IMG/VR virus record: IMGVR_UViG_3300043464_002317
Location: 17,323-81,322 of that record
DNA: 64,000 nucleotides
Origin: a virus
Strand: one strand, 5' to 3'
This document shows, in pieces, positions 16,065-26,700 of this stretch. How positions within the stretch are numbered: position 1 is the stretch's first letter; the number at the start of each line of letters is the position of its first letter. A model generated the notes under the pieces. It made no database searches. It was not told the DNA's origin and worked only from the letters and a program-made list of their open reading frames with translations. The translations under genes were made by a program, and so were the position numbers.

Positions 16065-16616
16065 ATGAGTTTATTACCTACATTAAATTTCGATATATTG
16101 CCTACTTACGATTCAAGGATATTAGGTATTTATGATTCGTCAGATTGGAAACATTTATCTTCAGAAGAAGCGTATTTAGATGTGACCACACCAGGAAAAA
16201 AATTTCCAGTAACAAAAATATTTTATAAAAATAAAACAACAATCTATAATAGTGCGACATTTGAGTTAACTTGTACAGATTGCCAAGATGATTTAATTCC
16301 ATTACCAGACGGATTATATCATTTTAAACTTTTTATATGTGAAGGTTCTAAATTCAGCACTGAAAAGTATCATCTTAGAACAGTTAAGCTGTTAGCAAGG
16401 TTAGACCAAATTCTTATAGATGCTGATTTTGGAAGTTGTAACCCACATCTTTGTAATTTTGACCATCTTGTTGAAATAGACTTAATGTTAAAAGGAGCTC
16501 ACGCTAATATAAGATTTGGAAATATAGAAGAAGGGATGATTATTTATAATAAAGTTTTGGATAAAGTTAAACAATTAGAGACATGTGCGGATGTACCAAA
16601 CCTAAGAAGCCAATAA
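16065..16616 (+). CDS. Conserved-type hypothetical protein, virion-associated by position
   Basis: 183 residues. The N-terminal two thirds are beta-rich (DSRILGIYDSSDW; KIFYKNKTTIYNSATFELTC), with a CTDC pair near residue 70 and further Cys at NPHLCNF. The C-terminal 50 residues are helical (ANIRFGNIEEGMIIYNKVLD). This beta-sandwich-plus-helix plan with scattered Cys matches the neighbouring virion proteins. I do not recognise a named family. It starts two bases after the endolysin stop and is probably co-transcribed from P1. Confidence 0.5.
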   Translation: MSLLPTLNFDILPTYDSRILGIYDSSDWKHLSSEEAYLDVTTPGKKFPVTKIFYKNKTTIYNSATFELTCTDCQDDLIPLPDGLYHFKLFICEGSKFSTEKYHLRTVKLLARLDQILIDADFGSCNPHLCNFDHLVEIDLMLKGAHANIRFGNIEEGMIIYNKVLDKVKQLETCADVPNLRSQ

Positions 16617-16629
16617 AAAAACCAGCTAA

Positions 16630-16872
16630 ATGAATGAGTCAACTCAACTTCGTGAAAATACTGTACAGTCTGTTTTAAAAAAAATAGATATGTGGTATGC
16701 TGATAAATCTTCTAAATTAGTAAGAAATATTCGTTTCGATACTAAATATAAGATAGATTTAGATAGATTTATACTATTATCTATGTATGACAGAGTTCTA
16801 TGCAGTCCAGTAAGAAATGAAGTTGAATTAGAAGGAGAATTTTTAGAAAAAGTAAAAAAAGCAATTAAATAA
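16630..16872 (+). CDS. Small hypothetical protein
   Basis: 80 residues, mostly helical and slightly basic (QSVLKKIDMWYADKSSK; YKIDLDRFILLSMYDRVL). No motif recognised. It is tightly packed between two genes of the same transcript, and its stop overlaps the next ATG (TAATG), so expression is coupled to the cysteine-rich genes downstream. No export signal. Confidence 0.5.
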   Translation: MNESTQLRENTVQSVLKKIDMWYADKSSKLVRNIRFDTKYKIDLDRFILLSMYDRVLCSPVRNEVELEGEFLEKVKKAIK

Positions 16873-17357
16873 TGAGTAGTAATAAAAATAAAAGAACTTG
16901 CAAAAATTGCAGAGATTATGTCACAATATCTTGTGGAGAAGGAAAAACTTTTGCTCCTTGTGTAGGAGTAGAATATGATTTTCCTGATTTCTCTTCATTA
17001 TTAGACGATGACGGAGACCCAATACAATGTGCAACATTACAAGATGTCGTTGAAGATGTTTACACTATTTTAGAAGACTGGCAACTAGATTTAACAGAAT
17101 ACGATAAAAAATGTTTAGATATAGAAGAAGTAACGGAATTTAATATTCTACAAGGTCTTACAGATTTAATTTGCGAACACGAAGAAAGAATAGATGCATT
17201 AGAAAATGTATGTAACATTTTAAATAAAAATATAACAGCTTGTGGATTAGATTTAACATGTTTAGAAGGTACTGATGATTGCGATAATCCTGTAAACCTC
17301 AACACCCTTAAAGATGTTTTACAAGCATTAATTAACAAACATTGCCCAACACCTTAA
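16872..17357 (+). CDS. Cysteine-rich virion-type protein A
   Basis: 161 residues with 14 cysteines. It opens with CKNCRDYVTISCGEGKTFAP and CVGVEYDFPDFSSLL, a block related to the N-terminal blocks of the next two genes (C...V...YPCIGV...LSVFLQKL). A helical middle follows, then CGLDLTCLEGTDDC and a final helix. CxxC pairs could bind metal, or could form disulfides once the virion is outside the cell. It lacks the beta-rich C-terminal domain of its two neighbours. Unknown function; fibre base or adaptor is the best guess from context. Confidence 0.5.
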   Translation: MSSNKNKRTCKNCRDYVTISCGEGKTFAPCVGVEYDFPDFSSLLDDDGDPIQCATLQDVVEDVYTILEDWQLDLTEYDKKCLDIEEVTEFNILQGLTDLICEHEERIDALENVCNILNKNITACGLDLTCLEGTDDCDNPVNLNTLKDVLQALINKHCPTP

Positions 17358-17359
17358 TT

Positions 17360-18061
17360 ATGAGTACTAAAAATTGCACAAACTGCGACCCAGTTTATAT
17401 AGAAAAATGTGACAAAGACATCTGTGATATTGAAGTCCCAGCAAACTGTGTTATTGTAAATGAAAAATACCCTTGTATAGGAGTTAATACAAAACCAACT
17501 AAATTAAGCGTATTTTTACAAAAATTAGTAGACTATCTTTGTAACTTAGTCTTAGAAAGTTCTTGTACAGTAGCTGTATCCTCAGACGACACTTGCTGTG
17601 GGTATTTAGAAGATAAATTTGTTTCAGATACTTTAGATATAGAAACAGAAACAGATGAAAACGATTGCCAGAAAATTCGTTTAGAGTACAATAATTGTGG
17701 TTTAGATTGGCAGAATATTACGCTAAATCTACCTTTTACTGGTGTAACTACAATACCCCCTGCCCCAGCAGTACAAACTGCACAATATGCAGTTGACAAT
17801 TGTGGTAAGGTGTATTTTAGAGGTTCTTTTCTAATTCCAAATGGTACAGATACTTCTATAGATAGCTTATTCTTTACTTTACCTTCAGGAGCAAGACCTT
17901 TACTTACTAGAGGAGCTTTAAATATTCGCCCTGCATCAAATTCTGGCGATTCTTATACAACTACCTTTTTACCAGACGGGCAGGTTAGGATAAGAGAGAC
18001 TGTTACTTTTGATAGTACAGCTTACGTTCTTTTAGACGGTTTTTCATACGAAATAAATTAA
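17360..18061 (+). CDS. Cysteine-rich fibre-type protein B
   Basis: 233 residues from ATG 17360. A TTG six codons upstream lies inside the previous gene and is not preferred. The N-terminal 95 residues are Cys-rich (NCTNCDPVYIEKCDKDICD; VNEKYPCIGV; CTVAVSSDDTCCGYL). The C-terminal domain from about residue 105 is beta-rich with CGKVYFRGSFLIPNG, FTLPSGARPL and VLLDGFSYEIN, a jelly-roll-like tip shared with the next gene. An anchor with disulfide or metal cross-links plus a distal tip fits a short fibre. Confidence 0.55.
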   Translation: MSTKNCTNCDPVYIEKCDKDICDIEVPANCVIVNEKYPCIGVNTKPTKLSVFLQKLVDYLCNLVLESSCTVAVSSDDTCCGYLEDKFVSDTLDIETETDENDCQKIRLEYNNCGLDWQNITLNLPFTGVTTIPPAPAVQTAQYAVDNCGKVYFRGSFLIPNGTDTSIDSLFFTLPSGARPLLTRGALNIRPASNSGDSYTTTFLPDGQVRIRETVTFDSTAYVLLDGFSYEIN

Positions 18062-18070
18062 AAAATTAAA

Positions 18071-18652
18071 ATGAGTCATCACTTAAATTCTTGCGGAGAA
18101 CCAATAAAACCATGTTGTAATACACATGACGATTGTTTAGGCTGCACCCATTATCATACTACAGACTGCATTACAGTAAATGATGATTATGAATGCCTTG
18201 AAGTTGAAAAAGGAGACTTATTGTCTACCGTTTTAGAAAAATTGTGCGAACAATCAACTCAAAATTGTACTTTAACTTGGCAAGATATTACCGTTAAATC
18301 TGCATATACTGTACCTGCGGTATTCAGTACACTTGCATTACAAATACCACAATTTGCAAAAAATGAATGTACAAATCAAGTTTATTTAAGAGGCACATTT
18401 ATGATTCCACAAGGTAATCCAGACCCTAATTCTGCCTCAGCCTTTACATTACCATCAGGTTTTAGACCAGTAACCAACCGTTTATTTCCGAACAGCTTAT
18501 TCCCTTTAGATGGTTTTGACACTGCATCACAAAAATATACGTTATTATTAATTAAACCTAATGGGCAAGTTATACCATCAGAAATAGCTGGAAATTCAGC
18601 CAACAGAGATTTATATTATTGTTTAGACGGAATCGTATTTGAAACAGATTAA
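18071..18652 (+). CDS. Cysteine-rich fibre-type protein C
   Basis: 193 residues, a paralogue of protein B. N-terminal Cys block: CGEPIKPCCNTHDDCLGCTH, then VNDDYECLEVEKGDLLSTVL. C-terminal tip: VYLRGTFMIPQG, FTLPSGFRPV, YYCLDGIVFETD. The tips of B and C match around the Arg-Gly-x-Phe and Leu-Pro-Ser-Gly motifs, while loops differ in length. It is the last gene before a strong terminator, so proteins A-C close the P1 transcript. Function inferred: short tail or head fibre. Confidence 0.55.
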   Translation: MSHHLNSCGEPIKPCCNTHDDCLGCTHYHTTDCITVNDDYECLEVEKGDLLSTVLEKLCEQSTQNCTLTWQDITVKSAYTVPAVFSTLALQIPQFAKNECTNQVYLRGTFMIPQGNPDPNSASAFTLPSGFRPVTNRLFPNSLFPLDGFDTASQKYTLLLIKPNGQVIPSEIAGNSANRDLYYCLDGIVFETD

Positions 18653-18675
18653 AAGGTGTGATTGGTTGCCTTTTA

Positions 18676-18714
18676 GGGGGGAGAGCACTACGTGCTACTC
18701 CCTCTTTTTTTTTT
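18676..18714 (+). terminator. Rho-independent terminator
   Basis: GGGAG (18679-18683) pairs with CTCCC (18698-18702), and AGCAC with GTGCT inside (18684-18688 and 18692-18696), around a three-base loop with one bulged A. Ten T follow (18705-18714). Promoter P2 begins immediately after, marking a clean transcript boundary. Confidence 0.9.
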
Positions 18715-18766
18715 ATAACTAAAAAAGTTATGAATTATAATTGTAACAATTTTTGTTGTATATTTG
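18714..18766 (+). promoter_or_regulatory. Predicted late promoter P2
   Basis: ATAACTAAAAAAGTTATG (near-palindrome, matching P1 in all but one base) has GTTAT starting at 18727. TATATTTG starts at 18759, exactly 32 bases later. Four bases then separate the box from the ATG at 18771, so the transcript may be leaderless. Confidence 0.72.
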
Positions 18767-18770
18767 CAAG

Positions 18771-19457
18771 ATGACGAATCGTGAATTTGTAAGCAAAGTT
18801 AGGCATACACTCAAAACGCTCAATATTGACGAGCGTATGAGTAATAGATTTATTCTGCAAGTTGGAAGAGATTATGTACAAAATATTCTCGCTAATCGAC
18901 CATTAAGCGATATTCTTCGAGACAATTCGTTTAGCACTGTTTTAGAGTGTTTTCCAATGGAAAAATTAGACACTGTTAAATGCGATGTTGTAGAGTTCAG
19001 AACATGCCAAACAGTCATGAAATCTAAAAAAAAGATTCCAGACTTGTTTAATTCTAAAATAGGTTTATCTGTCATATCTGTTATAAATATAGATAGAACT
19101 ATTGAATATCAACCACTTAGAAATATAAAAGATTTTATAAATGAGTCTAAAAGAATGTTCGGTAAACATTCTAAATATTATTATATAACTAATGGTTATT
19201 TATATGTATTAAACTCTGAAACAGAATTAGTGCATATAGAAGGTCTTTTTATAGACGAAAAACAAGTTAAAGAAGCTTCAGATTGCACAGACTGTCCTGC
19301 TTGCACCAAGATTCTTGATATGGAATTTAAATGTCCAGCTAAATTCTTGAGTGTTATTCACGAGCAAGTTGCAAATACGTTAAGACTTCCAAGAACGATA
19401 ATAGAAGATGAAAACCCAGACGGAGACAGTAACCAAAAGTCAGAAAAACAAGCATAG
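18771..19457 (+). CDS. Neck/tail connector-type protein
   Basis: 228 residues from ATG 18771; the TTG at 18753 lies within the promoter box and is rejected. The N-terminus is helical (NREFVSKVRHTLKTLNIDER; RFILQVGRDYVQNILANRPL), the middle beta-rich with a CQTVMKSKKKIPDLF segment, and a CTDCPACTKILDMEF Cys cluster lies near residue 185. The last segment is an acidic disordered tail. It opens the tail transcript, directly before the IHF-like and tail-tube genes, where crAss-like phages place ring or connector proteins. The 3' end overlaps the next gene by 50 bases. Confidence 0.6.
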   Translation: MTNREFVSKVRHTLKTLNIDERMSNRFILQVGRDYVQNILANRPLSDILRDNSFSTVLECFPMEKLDTVKCDVVEFRTCQTVMKSKKKIPDLFNSKIGLSVISVINIDRTIEYQPLRNIKDFINESKRMFGKHSKYYYITNGYLYVLNSETELVHIEGLFIDEKQVKEASDCTDCPACTKILDMEFKCPAKFLSVIHEQVANTLRLPRTIIEDENPDGDSNQKSEKQA

Positions 19458-19947
19458 GACTTATTCAAGAAGTACTTATGTAGATAGTTCTTTTAGTGCG
19501 CACTCTGGTGCTCTTTATAAAATGTTTATAAAAACATATCCAGAATATAATTATCTTTCTTATAAAGAAATAATTCAAACTTTCAACGAATTATTAGAAT
19601 ATATTGGAGAAACATTAATCAATTCTGAGCATGGAATTATTTTAGAAGGTATCGGATATTTTGGAATGCCATCATATAATAAAAAAAGAATTCTTTTACC
19701 AAAAGTTCGCTTTTTAGACGATATTTATATAAATGACAGAGATAAAACAGATATATATACATCCGCATTTTTCCCACATCTTTACAAAAATCTCGATGCA
19801 ATGGCTTGGAGATTTCAATTAGATTTAAAATGGAGAAGAAGAATGAGAGATGTTATTATTAAGGGACATAAATACACCTGCCATGCAGAAGTGTTTAAAA
19901 AAATAAAAAACAATGGTAGAACTCGTATCTTTGGAGAATCTTATTAG
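19408..19947 (+). CDS. IHF/HU-like protein of the crAss tail module
   Basis: 179 residues. The core (residues about 45-80) reads like an HU/IHF arm-base fold: FNELLEYIGETLINSEHGII followed by LEGIGYFGMPSYNKKRI, matching the helix then GFGxF strand pattern of HU. IHF-like genes between connector and tail-tube genes are a hallmark of crAss-like phages. HU-fold proteins bend DNA, but in this context a structural virion role is also possible. The basic C-terminus (KWRRRMRDVIIKGHKYTCH) could bind nucleic acid. It overlaps both neighbours (50 and 35 bases), an unusually compact arrangement. Confidence 0.7.
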   Translation: MKTQTETVTKSQKNKHRTYSRSTYVDSSFSAHSGALYKMFIKTYPEYNYLSYKEIIQTFNELLEYIGETLINSEHGIILEGIGYFGMPSYNKKRILLPKVRFLDDIYINDRDKTDIYTSAFFPHLYKNLDAMAWRFQLDLKWRRRMRDVIIKGHKYTCHAEVFKKIKNNGRTRIFGESY

Positions 19948-20794
19948 TGAGGTAGCCTCTCAACCTTATTTTAAAGATAATCCTCATCTTATTGATAAAG
20001 CGGCAATTTATAGATGGGTTACAATGGCTCTTGGTAATTTTGGTAGAAATATCATGCAAAAACAAGAAGCTGTTATTCATATTCAAAATTATAAAGGTCT
20101 GAAACCAAAAGGTTTTAAACAACTATCGTTAGCAATAAAATTAGATTTAGCTGGGATAAATGTAAATACAGAAGATAAATCTGTAATGCAAGGTTCTTTT
20201 ATGTGGAAAGAACGTATAGAAAAATACAACTTAGAAGATACTGTCGATTTTAATTGTGAAGAAACTTGCGAGAAAAAAACCTGTGAAAAAACTATAGTTG
20301 AAAATTTTTATCTTCGACCAGATGTTTTAGCAACAGCTCGCTACATAAACCCTCTTTACTTAAAAATAGGTGATGATTTACTAGGTTCATGCGACTCCGA
20401 TTGTGTAAACCGTTTTAATTATGACTCAAGATTTCAAATCAATATTAAAGGAGACTTTGTTAATGCAAACTTCAAAAACGGAGTTATTTACTTACGCTAT
20501 TGGGGATTACCAATAGATGATGATGGATTGCCATTAATCCCTGATACAGAAAATCATTCTGTTCAACACTATTTAGAATACCTTATAAAGAGAAAATTGC
20601 TTGAACAAGCAATGTGGAGCAAAGATGCAGTTAATTTACAAGCAATGTTCCAATTCACTGTGCAAGAAGAAAAAAATCTACTTGGAACAGCTTTAAGAGA
20701 CACAAGTCCTCTATCCATGAAAGCTTTGTGGAATGCAATAGATTTTAAAAGAAAAAATGTTTCTAAGTTTAATGTAAATCTTGGTAATTATTAA
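19913..20794 (+). CDS. Tail tubular protein (P22 gp4/T7 gp11-like ring)
   Basis: 293 residues. The helical N-terminus (LENLISEVASQPYFKDNPHL; AIYRWVTMALGNFGRNIM) and the later strand-turn (GVIYLRYWGLPIDDDGLPLI then a conserved helix YLEYLIKRKLLEQAMW) are the pattern of crAss tail tubular proteins that form the dodecameric ring under the portal. A Cys cluster (CEETCEKKTCEKT, residues about 109-121) is an addition seen in several virion proteins here. The stop overlaps the start of the muzzle gene (TTAATGG). Confidence 0.75.
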   Translation: MVELVSLENLISEVASQPYFKDNPHLIDKAAIYRWVTMALGNFGRNIMQKQEAVIHIQNYKGLKPKGFKQLSLAIKLDLAGINVNTEDKSVMQGSFMWKERIEKYNLEDTVDFNCEETCEKKTCEKTIVENFYLRPDVLATARYINPLYLKIGDDLLGSCDSDCVNRFNYDSRFQINIKGDFVNANFKNGVIYLRYWGLPIDDDGLPLIPDTENHSVQHYLEYLIKRKLLEQAMWSKDAVNLQAMFQFTVQEEKNLLGTALRDTSPLSMKALWNAIDFKRKNVSKFNVNLGNY

Positions 20795-23700
20795 TGGAAA
20801 AATCAAATCAAAATATAAATCAAGGTTTTAAAGGAATGAATAAAGACGTTCCTGTTGACACTAACAATCAACAAACCTATACCTATATGCTTAACGGTAA
20901 TATTGAAAGCATAGATGGTAATTCAGTAGGCATCCAAAATGAGCAATCAAATCTTTTATGTACGGTATTTCCTGAAGGTTATAAAGTAATAAATTATCAA
21001 TTAGATATTACAGACGATACAGTTTATTATTTTTTAGTAAACCCAGATACAAATTGTTCAGAAATAGGTAAAATAAGAAATATTCAAAATATATCTAATT
21101 TATCTGATACAGAGATATTATGTGGTTGCGGTATAAAAATGGTTTTAGCAGAAGGTCTCGAAACACAAGAGCCAACTCCAATATGCAACTATGAAACGGT
21201 AATAAACGACTGTGATTGCAACGAATTAGAAGAAGGTTTAAGATGTTTAAATTTTAGTATTAACTACCCAATAGATTCTGAGATAAAAGATGAAAAATGT
21301 GGTAAGGTACTTTATTTTACAGATAATTATAACGAACGAAGAAGATTAGAAGTAGATAGTTTAGAACAGTATTATACCAAATTAGAATACTGCGAAGAAG
21401 GAGACGAAGATTGTAACGATTGCGGAACGAAAGAAGTTCAAGTATGTTTGAATTGCACAAAAATGCTTGTACAAGCTCCTTTTTCTATTCCTTGTATAGA
21501 CGTAAAACCAATAGTTAACGGAGGAAATTTACGCCATGGACTTTATGTTTATTATGTAGCTTATTCTGATAAATTAGGTAATGAACTAACACGATATATG
21601 AGTGTTACAGGAGAAATTCCTGTAAAAGATTTAAACAGAAATATCTATCAACAAAATGAATTAGATGCAGTAACTAATTTAGGCATCAAACTCGAAGTAT
21701 CTAATTTAGATTTAAACTACAAATACTTTAAAATAGCTGTTGTAGAGAAAACATCTGTAGACGGAGCAGTGAGATACGTAACTGTAGGGACATATCCTAT
21801 TGGAGAAAATGTAGTTTTTCATACAGCAAACAATTTAACTACAGAAGAAAAACTCTCTCGTGAAAGATTATCTTTAGATTTTCCGCAATATAAAAAGAGT
21901 AAATATGTTCAGCAAATTGACAATAAACTCTTTTTTTCAGATTTAGAAGCACAAGATGAAATAAATCTGCAACCTGTTGTAAATTTAATAGGTCAATTTG
22001 CAAAATGGAGAACAGTTATTGCGGAAGAAGATATTTATAAGTCTTCTGATTTAGCTTCTAAGTATAGAAGTAATATGAGAGATGAAGTTATTCCATACGC
22101 CATACGATTCTTTACATCCGATGGATATGTAACAGCAAATTTCCCACTAATAAATAGAGTAGCTCAAGACCCTAATGATTTATACTTTGATAATACGCAC
22201 GCAGCAGACCCACAAGGCACTATAGAAACTCTTTTGGAAGAGTACAAAGATTCTCAAATACAACCAGAGAATACTTGGGAAAAAGATATTGTTTCAACTC
22301 TTGTAAATGGCAACTCAAATTGTGAGAGTTTAGAGCGTATTTACAAATGGCAATATTATAACACTGCAATAGTTGAAATAGATGGTTTTGAAACAGTATT
22401 TTCTTCAGAATACCCAGATTGTCTTACTGGAGAAACAGAAACATTAGAAGACCAAGATGTTACAAAATATTGTATTAGTCAGTATTTTACAGACCAAGTT
22501 GGTAAAATAATTATTTCAAATTTTGAAGAAGGAGAAATATTTACAACATTAGAAGAGTATATAGAAGACCATCAAAATGACCCAGACCCAGATGCTAATT
22601 TAGATTTTGCAGATAGCGGAATAACAACCATAAAAACATCAAATTATACTTCTAAAATTTGTTGTGTATGTGGAGAACAAGACTGTGATTTAGCTTGTGA
22701 AGACTCTTCTTGTATAGATTGCGAAGTTAGTGAAGATTGTTTCGTACCTTGCATAGATGATGTAGTAGAAGTAAATAGTTGTGATTTATCAACTTTATTT
22801 CCAGAAGGTATTTGCGGAGAACCTTGTTATGATGAATCTAAAAGTAAAGCTTCTTTTGTAAAACTACATAAATGTGAAAACGAAATTTCTATTGTAAAAA
22901 CCTACAAAGATTGCAACACTTACGATAGACAAGACGAACCTGTAAACTGTTATATATATCAACAGACAACAGGTGGTTTTACTAATCTAAATGTTTGTTG
23001 CCCAAATTGCTCTTCAGCAGAATGTACAAATGCAGATGGAGATAGTTGTGAAGAAACATCTCCTGGAGCTAATGATGGCGACCCATGTTGTGAATGGGAA
23101 TATGCTCAAGTTATGGACACTTCAGGAACTGGAAATTGTAGAAGTTCCATGGAAGTATACGACAGAGTAGCTAACGCTTACGGAGGTAAAACTTGTGCAA
23201 CAGCAAGCAATGTATTTCTCAATCAAATTTCAGCTTTAACTGCACATTTAATTCCTTATTACACAAATGCAGGAGCAACAGATTTAGTTACTTCAGTAGT
23301 AGCAGGATACAGTGGAAATTATGGGACTTTGGCAACAATAAAAAGTTGTAATGCAGGTATTGGTAAATCTCAACCAACAGGAGAAACAGCTATTTTTGAT
23401 ACAAACATACATAAAAATGCGCTGTGGTTTAAAGTAGAAAATATACCTACAGGAGTAGATAAAATAGTTTTAACTATATCAGATTTAACAAATACCCCTT
23501 CTGGAACAACAGGAAAAGACTGTTTAATGTACAGCTCATACCACAGATTTTCACTTTATACAACATGTGGAACTCCATTAGCAGGAGGATTAGTAGAAGA
23601 ACCAGCCGAATTAGTAAATGACGTTAATAATTCTATTGACCAACCAAAAGCAGGTGTTTTATGTATTGATACACTATCGTTAAGAGATGACCCAGATGTA

Positions 23701-26700
23701 CCTATCACAACAATATATATTGCAATAGATGCACCTTATTGGATAAACTCAGCTGATACTGATTATGGATATGTTGTAGGAACAGCATCTTGTTTTTCTA
23801 TTTTAGCTAAATCGGCAGATATTGAATCAGTTACTGTAGACTTAGGTACTGCAAGATTAGAATATGAAAAGAAGTGTGCATACACAGCTAAATGTGATTT
23901 ACAAATTTTTAAAGATGTAAAGTGCAATCCTGTTCCATTTTCAGAAGGAAAATTTGCATATTGGGAATCAATAGAAAAATATCCAGACAACTCTTATTTA
24001 TATAACAGTACTAACTTAGTTATAAATGAAGATGATATTCCATTAGATATACAAACAGAATTTGAAGATGTATTTACAAGTGATACTTTAGAAAATGGAG
24101 ATTATGAATTGAACTTAGAAACTACAGATTTTAGATGCAAACCTATTCGTCATTTTAAATTCCCAGATAGTTGTATATCTCCAGAACACGATGGTAATTT
24201 AGAATTTGGATTACAACCAAACTTTAATAAAAATAAAGTGTTCCCTATAGGACTTTATTTAGATAACAAAATTATCAATGCATTCTTAGATGTTGCAGCA
24301 AAACCAGAAAATGCTCTAATAACTCCAGAATTTAGAGATAAAATAGTCGGCTATGAAATCTTTATAGGTAACATGATGTTAAACAGAAGTATTATTGGAA
24401 AAGGTCTTTTGTACGATATGTATAAATACAAAGAAGATAATAAAGATGTTTTATTTTCTAACTTCCCATTCAATACTTTAGGTAATAATAAATTGCTCTA
24501 TAAAGATATGAGTAGAGCAGAATTTATTGACCACCCTTACAACTCAACAGAAAACGATAGGTTCTCTTTCTTATCTCCAGATTTTAGTTTTGACAGACCA
24601 AATTTACCTTTTGAAATGAAAATAGAACATTTCAAAATAGGAAATAGCCGAGGAAGATTTGCACAAGTAGAGGGACATTCTAAAATGGTTCTACTTACTA
24701 AGAATGCTGAAATTATTGCTGCCGTATTAGCAGGATTAGAAGAAGCACTTTTAATAGTTACAAAAACACTAGATAGCTTAGTTGTAGCAGGGACAGGAAC
24801 ATTTGGTATAGGCGTATCAATTGCAGCTATATCAGCTACATTAGCAGCAGAATTAGTAGCTTCGTTTACATATCGAGGAGCTCAAAAAACATTCCAATGG
24901 TTACAAATATTTGACCAAAACGGGATACCAAATAATTTCGCTTCTTATTACGCTTCAGAAGGTTTATACAATGGATTTTCTTGTAGCGGAACAGAAGGGA
25001 ATTTATTGCGAGGTCTACAAGGCAAACAATATATTCGTAATGGAAGATATTTATTCAATGAAAATTTTGAAGAAACTCGTATAAATAATTTTAACAGAGA
25101 AAGTTCTGTTTATTTGAACTTAGGAAAAGATTTTAAATTAGAATATCCGTCTCAAATAAAAACATACGATGATTCAAGAATTGATGAAGCTCCATCAGAA
25201 ACAGAAGGAGAAGAAAGAAAAACATCAACAGAACAAATAAGAAATATTGCATCTGCATATGTATCTTTAAAAAATTATACTCCAGCTCAACATGGAACTA
25301 TTAATTCTATCAGTTGGATAAGTACAAGTTACTGCGGTGATTTAACAAAAGAAAACACATGTGATACAGTTTTCGGTGGAGATACTTTTATTGTTAGACA
25401 TACAGTTAAAAGAAAGTTTCCTTTCTTTATAGCTCCGATGATTAATGGTATAAATTCATTACCATCTTTAACACCTTTCAGTTATTCTTTACAAAGAAAC
25501 ATAGGAGCACCACGTTACTACGTTGATTATAAAACAGGACAAGTACCATTACTAGGTTTAGTTTCTTTTCCACCAATAAAAAGCTATTATTACTTAGATA
25601 ATCAGGAAACTTCTTTCTTGTATGTAAAAGATACATCTAAGTTCTATTTATACGAATACGGTATAGCAAGTTTTATTTGCGAAACAAGAATAAACGAGAA
25701 TTTTAGATACGCTGAAAATAGCCGAGAAAGAGATTTTTGGGGTAATCAAAATGATTATATAGCTTGGACGCAAGAAGAAAATGTTCCTATATTTGAAGAT
25801 AATTATTATTTTTATAACAACACTTATAGTGCAGATAATTATATCTATGCATGGAGAGCATTAAGGGCTGACTTTGACCCAGTACAATCCGCTTGTCAAG
25901 TAAATCATTGGGACAGAACAATCTATAGTATAGAAGATAATAATGAGCAAGATAATATAGATAACTGGCGTATATTTTTACCAAATAATTTTAAGGATTT
26001 TGGTAATAAATATGGAACTTTTTACGGAGTTAAACCTATTGAATCTTTAAAGTTAGTAGCTCGATTTGAAAATGGCTTTGCTATTTATCCATCAACAGCT
26101 ACAGTACAAAGTTCGGCAGGTGATGTAACATTAGGAACAGCTGGTCTTTTCCAAGTAAAACCTTCAGATTTTGTTGTATCAGATTTAGGTTACGGAGGCA
26201 CACAACAATCAGCTTGGCTAAGTACAGAATACGGTCATTTTTGGGTAGATGCAAAACGAGGAAGAGTTCATAGATTAGAAGTACAAGCAGCAGGACAAGA
26301 AGAAATCTCTAAGAACGGAATGAAAAACTGGTTCAGAGAAAATTTACCTTTCAATATCTTGAAACAATTCCCTAACATGTCCGTAGAGATGTTAGACAAC
26401 CCTTATAAAGGAATAGGTATTGTTCTCGGTTGGGACAGCAGACACGAAAGAGTCTTCTTAACTAAGAAAGATGTAAAATTAAAACAACAATATTTAAATA
26501 ATGTTGTTATAGAAGGATTAGATTTTTATCTAGTAACTATAGAAGACGAAGAAGAAGTAAAAACATTAATACAACCTTCAGATGAAACTTACTTTACAGA
26601 TACAAGCTGGACTTTAGCTTACAGCCCAAATCTTAAAACTTGGATTTCATACTATACATTTAAACCTAATTATTTCGTACCGTTCCAACATTATTTTCAA

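Noticed and set aside
18753-18770. TTG start for the connector gene
   Set aside because: These codons cover the TATATTTG promoter box; ATG 18771 fits the promoter geometry.
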